DNA from: a bacterium
Lineage (GTDB): Bacteria > Oederibacteriota > JAAXVQ01 > JAUVAV01
Assembly: GCA_021108215.1 (NCBI GenBank)
Contig: JAIORK010000001.1
Span: forward strand, 62,001 to 126,000
Direction: 5' to 3'
DNA: 64,000 nt
Part shown: positions 61,474 through 64,000 of the stretch, one piece after another
Layout of the letters: each line of letters starts with the position of its first letter
How positions within the stretch are numbered: position 1 is the stretch's first letter
The notes under the pieces: generated by a model
Seen by the model: the letters and a program-made list of their open reading frames with translations, nothing else
What the model was told of the DNA's origin: nothing
Database searches by the model: none
Program-made: the position numbers and the translations under genes

Positions 61474-62196
61474 ATGTGGGTTTGTGACCATTGCGGCCAG
61501 CCAATGGATGATAAAGCGAAAAAGTGTTCCATGTGCGGTGTCATCAAGCCTGAGGAGATAATCAAGAAGGCTGAGGCAGCACAGGTTTCGCAGTCATTTG
61601 ATTTTTCAGAAAAAGCAGGAGCAAAAAAACCAGAGATTCACAAAGCAGTTGACACAGTGCAAGCTGAGCCGGAGGCGCCGTCTCAGGTGGAACCTGTTAA
61701 TGAGCGTCCGATTGTTACGATTTTTCGGCGGTTGGTTGTGTCTTCAAAATTTTGGATTGTATTGGCATCTGTGGTGTTGGCGTTTATTCTGGTACCCTGG
61801 ACGATTCAGAAAATCAATCAGTTTTCGACTGCGAATGAATTCGACTATGATGCCAAAAGCGTGGAAACAACCTTGTGCAGCAAATTTGAATTAATTATTG
61901 ATGATACGCTTCCGGATAAATTGGAATGGGCCCGGGAAGTTATGCGCCTGCGTCTGCCGACCAGGTTTCCTGAAGAATTGCTGTTGGATATTAGTAAACA
62001 GGAGGCGGAAGTCAAATATGAAAATGATGAAAAGACGTCCGTGTCTTTCCGGATGCTTATTACATACCATTTTGGCGATGCCCATAAGAAAACGTATTAT
62101 TGGCAGCCGGTAACTTTTTTCTTTGAAATCCGGAATGGCGAGTGGGTCCTTATTGGCGATCGCTGGCTGCGCGAGAGTGAATTGGTTTTTGAGTAA
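61474..62196 (+). CDS. Zinc-ribbon single-pass membrane protein
   Basis: 240 residues, family not recognised. N-terminal zinc ribbon with C4, C7, C18 and C21 (WVCDHCG...KKCSMCG), a Glu/Pro/Ala-rich linker to residue ~85, one transmembrane helix at ~93-111 (FWIVLASVVLAFILVPW), then a C-terminal ~125-residue domain (LITYHF...YYWQPVTFFFEIRNGEWVLIGDRWLR) of NTF2- or lipocalin-like beta pattern. GGAGGG precedes the ATG. Confidence 0.75.
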   Translation: MWVCDHCGQPMDDKAKKCSMCGVIKPEEIIKKAEAAQVSQSFDFSEKAGAKKPEIHKAVDTVQAEPEAPSQVEPVNERPIVTIFRRLVVSSKFWIVLASVVLAFILVPWTIQKINQFSTANEFDYDAKSVETTLCSKFELIIDDTLPDKLEWAREVMRLRLPTRFPEELLLDISKQEAEVKYENDEKTSVSFRMLITYHFGDAHKKTYYWQPVTFFFEIRNGEWVLIGDRWLRESELVFE

Positions 62197-62258
62197 TAAG
62201 TCCGGTTATAGGATTCAGTACGGTTTTTTATAATGAGAACCATTCCGGTTATAAAAAC

Positions 62259-62287
62259 TTGACAGTTTTTCATTCATTTGATAGAGT
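62259..62287 (+). promoter_or_regulatory. Promoter of the ZTP riboswitch-pflB unit
   Basis: Consensus TTGACA (62259-62264), 17-nt spacer, TAGAGT (62282-62287). Predicted start at about 62294, just at the first stem of the riboswitch. Confidence 0.7.
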
Positions 62288-62292
62288 TTGCC

Positions 62293-62376
62293 TAGCTATG
62301 TAACTGGCGAAGGTGGAGCAACCATCAGGAAGCATAGCGGAAAAGCGGAATCGTGAGCCGAACGCCTGGGCTACCG
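62293..62376 (+). ncRNA. ZTP riboswitch (pfl motif)
   Basis: Stem P1 GCTATG (62295-62300) / CATAGC (62333-62338). Inside it are the conserved AACTGGCGA and a GGTGG...CCATC hairpin followed by AGGAAGC. After a linker comes the second domain GAGCCGAACGCCTGGGC (62355-62371), the pfl consensus CCGxxCGCCTGGGC. In this class binding of ZTP/ZMP (signals of low 10-formyl-tetrahydrofolate) stabilises the second domain and prevents the terminator. pflB directly downstream is the gene for which the motif was named. Confidence 0.92.
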
Positions 62377-62408
62377 CTCATTTATGAGTGGTGGTCCGGG
62401 CTTTTTTT
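62364..62408 (+). terminator. Riboswitch-controlled intrinsic terminator
   Basis: An 18-bp stem from GCCTGGGCTACCGCTCA (62364-) to TGAGTGGTGGTCCGGGC (-62401) with only G.U wobbles, followed by seven T. Its 5' strand is the CGCCTGGGC segment required for ligand binding, so the two folds exclude each other. Confidence 0.92.
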
Positions 62409-62444
62409 AGCCGTCCACTTCTCACAAAAGGAGACGTGATTTAT

Positions 62445-64000
62445 ATGGCGAAAAAAAAAGAGGCATTTCGCAAAGGGCGCTGGACAGTCAAGCTTGATCT
62501 GCAGGATTTTATCTACCGCAATTATTCACCCTATGAAAACGGACCGGAATTTTTAAAGCCGCCAACCAAGCGAACCCGGCAAGTATGGAATAAAGTCGCC
62601 AAATTGATGGATGCGGAAAAAGAAAAAGGCGGCGTTTTAGACATTGATGTCAGCGTACCGAGCGCGATTCTCAGTCATGGTCCGGGATATATTGATAAAA
62701 AAAATGAATTGATTTTTGGATTGCAAACCGACAAACCCTTACGCCGGGCGATCAAACCGGTTGGTGGTATTCGTTTGGTGGAGAAGGCATGCCAGGCACG
62801 CGGGTATACGGTTAATCCCCGGATTTCAGAAATTTATAACAAATACCGTAAATCACACAATGATGCCGTATTTTCCATTTACACCGAGGAGATGAAAAAG
62901 CTGCGCCGTCTGGGAATTATTACGGGATTACCGGATAATTATGCCCGCGGACGTATCATCGGTGATTATCGCAGAATTGCGCTTTATGGGGCAACACGTC
63001 TGATCGAGGAAAAACAAAAAGACCTGCTCAAGATTGATGATGCCATGGAGACCAAAACCATTCGGCTCCGCGAAGAAATAGCCAACCAGATTCAGGCATT
63101 GCAGGATATTATTACGCTCGGGAAACGCTACGGTTTTAATCTCGCCGGCCCCGCACAAAATGCACGGGAAGCGATCCAGTGGACCTATTTGGCTTACCTG
63201 GCGGCTGCCAAGGAGTCAGACGGTGCTGCCATGTCAATCGGGCACCTCTCTGCATTTTTTGATGTCTATATTACCCGCGACATGCAGGCGGGAAATTTGA
63301 CCGAGTCCAAAGCGCAGGAATTTATTGATGATTTCACCATTAAATTGAGAATGATCCGTCAGCTCCGTCCGCCGGAGTATGATCAGATTTTTGCCGGGGA
63401 CCCGGTCTGGGTTACGTTGGTTTTGGGCGGGATGGCAAGTGACGGCCGGACCAAGGTCACCAAAACAGATTTTCGGTTTTTGCAGAGTTTGTATAATCTC
63501 GGACCTGCACCGGAACCGAATTTGACGATTCTTTATTCTTCGCGTCTGCCTGAGCCCTGGAAGGCGTTTGCATCTGAAGTGGCGATCAAGTCCAGCGCTT
63601 TGCAGTTTGAAAATGATGATATCATGCGTCCGATTGCAGGGGATGATTACGGTATTTCCTGCTGTGTCTCTTTGCTCAAAGCCGGGAGTCAGATCCAATA
63701 CTTTGGTGCCCGCTGCAATATGGGCAAAGCACTTCTCCTGGCACTCAATGAGGGCCGGGATGAAATATACGGGGAGCAGGTGGTTCCCAATGTTCCGGCA
63801 TTGAAAGGGAAATATCTTAACTACGATGATGTACATGAAAATTTTGTTTATGTGCTTTCCTGGTTGGCAGAACAATATGTGAAGATTATGAATGTAATTC
63901 ATTACAGTCATGACCGGTATTATTATGAAAGTTCCCAGATGGCGCTGCTGGATTCTGAAGTGGACCGTCTCATGGCATTTGGTATGGCCGGACTCTCGGT
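62445..64000 (+). CDS. pflB: Pyruvate formate-lyase PflB (3' end beyond window)
   Basis: 518 residues visible, open to the edge. Glycyl radical enzyme splitting pyruvate with CoA to acetyl-CoA and formate. IDVSVPSAILSHGPGYIDK near residue 65, RGRIIGDYRRIALYG at ~165, WVTLVLGGMASDGRTKVTKT at ~325, active-site pair Cys-Cys in GDDYGISCCVSLLKAGSQ at ~405 and YFGARCNMGKALLLALNEG. The glycyl radical site lies further downstream. AGGAG 9 nt before the ATG. Controlled by the ZTP riboswitch. Confidence 0.95.
   Translation, partial: MAKKKEAFRKGRWTVKLDLQDFIYRNYSPYENGPEFLKPPTKRTRQVWNKVAKLMDAEKEKGGVLDIDVSVPSAILSHGPGYIDKKNELIFGLQTDKPLRRAIKPVGGIRLVEKACQARGYTVNPRISEIYNKYRKSHNDAVFSIYTEEMKKLRRLGIITGLPDNYARGRIIGDYRRIALYGATRLIEEKQKDLLKIDDAMETKTIRLREEIANQIQALQDIITLGKRYGFNLAGPAQNAREAIQWTYLAYLAAAKESDGAAMSIGHLSAFFDVYITRDMQAGNLTESKAQEFIDDFTIKLRMIRQLRPPEYDQIFAGDPVWVTLVLGGMASDGRTKVTKTDFRFLQSLYNLGPAPEPNLTILYSSRLPEPWKAFASEVAIKSSALQFENDDIMRPIAGDDYGISCCVSLLKAGSQIQYFGARCNMGKALLLALNEGRDEIYGEQVVPNVPALKGKYLNYDDVHENFVYVLSWLAEQYVKIMNVIHYSHDRYYYESSQMALLDSEVDRLMAFGMAGLS

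Noticed and set aside
1-64000. tRNA, rRNA, transposase or phage genes
   Set aside because: None found when reading both strands; mobility is suggested only by repeats, duplications and AT-rich islands.

Overview
The window comes from a Gram-negative (diderm) bacterium. It carries lipid A and Kdo genes (lpxB, waaA, lpxK), a large lipopolysaccharide/core glycosyltransferase set with five glycosyltransferase-9 (heptosyltransferase-type) modules, an OprP-type porin and several secreted fibronectin-III proteins. No rRNA, tRNA, transposase or CRISPR array was seen. Gene order, protein fusions and the many intergenic palindromes fit an uncultured anaerobe of a candidate phylum (Omnitrophota-like is my guess, not shown by the sequence). 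A pyruvate formate-lyase gene at the right edge supports fermentative metabolism.

Layout. 1-4.9 kb: 3' part of a giant YD/RHS-like surface protein with an internal 133-residue duplication. 5.0-6.8 kb: murA coupled to a small secreted phospholipase-D-like protein. 7.2-14.3 kb: an AT-rich defence island, Mod - Fic - YhcG-type nuclease - Res (type III restriction-modification), containing a 23-codon fossil in which the head of res is fused in frame to the tail of mod. 14.4-22.7 kb: histidine genes hisD-C-B-H-A-F-I (no hisG or hisE here), then trpE-trpG. 22.7-30.4 kb: fibronectin-III proteins, suhB, a pseudopilin, a HAMP protein and hflX. 30.6-34.9 kb: chemoreceptor, PhnD-like binding protein and OprP-like porin, plausibly an oxyanion sensing/uptake set. 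35.5-46.4 kb: Gfo/Idh oxidoreductase, lpxB, waaA, lpxK and core glycosyltransferases, one of them frameshifted. 46.5-53.1 kb: a secreted orphan, a UbiA prenyltransferase, a GT39-type transferase, an AAA/DUF4143 ATPase and a YgiQ-type radical SAM gene whose 3' end is duplicated on the far side of the ATPase. 53.7-61.1 kb: a standalone LmeA-like protein, a GT39-LmeA-like fusion, a polysaccharide deacetylase, an O-antigen-ligase/GT9 fusion and a further GT9. 61.5-64 kb: zinc-ribbon membrane protein, then a ZTP (pfl) riboswitch with terminator controlling pflB.

The most unusual signal is not a gene. Eight intergenic gaps each hold a 100-150 bp fold-back element built alike: a gap-specific arm of 15-25 bp running into TTTTT, a family-specific core, then AAAAA and the complementary arm. 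Arms differ between copies but match within each copy. In the six elements of groups A, B and C, all ten arm differences are G.U wobble pairs when read as plus-strand RNA, which is the sense of the flanking genes. This suggests structured, transcribed elements maintained at RNA level. Further intergenic repeats are a GCGAACAC-containing family (four copies) and short GTAGGGGC...GCCCCTAC palindromes, one of which sits in frame inside the ygiQ-type gene.
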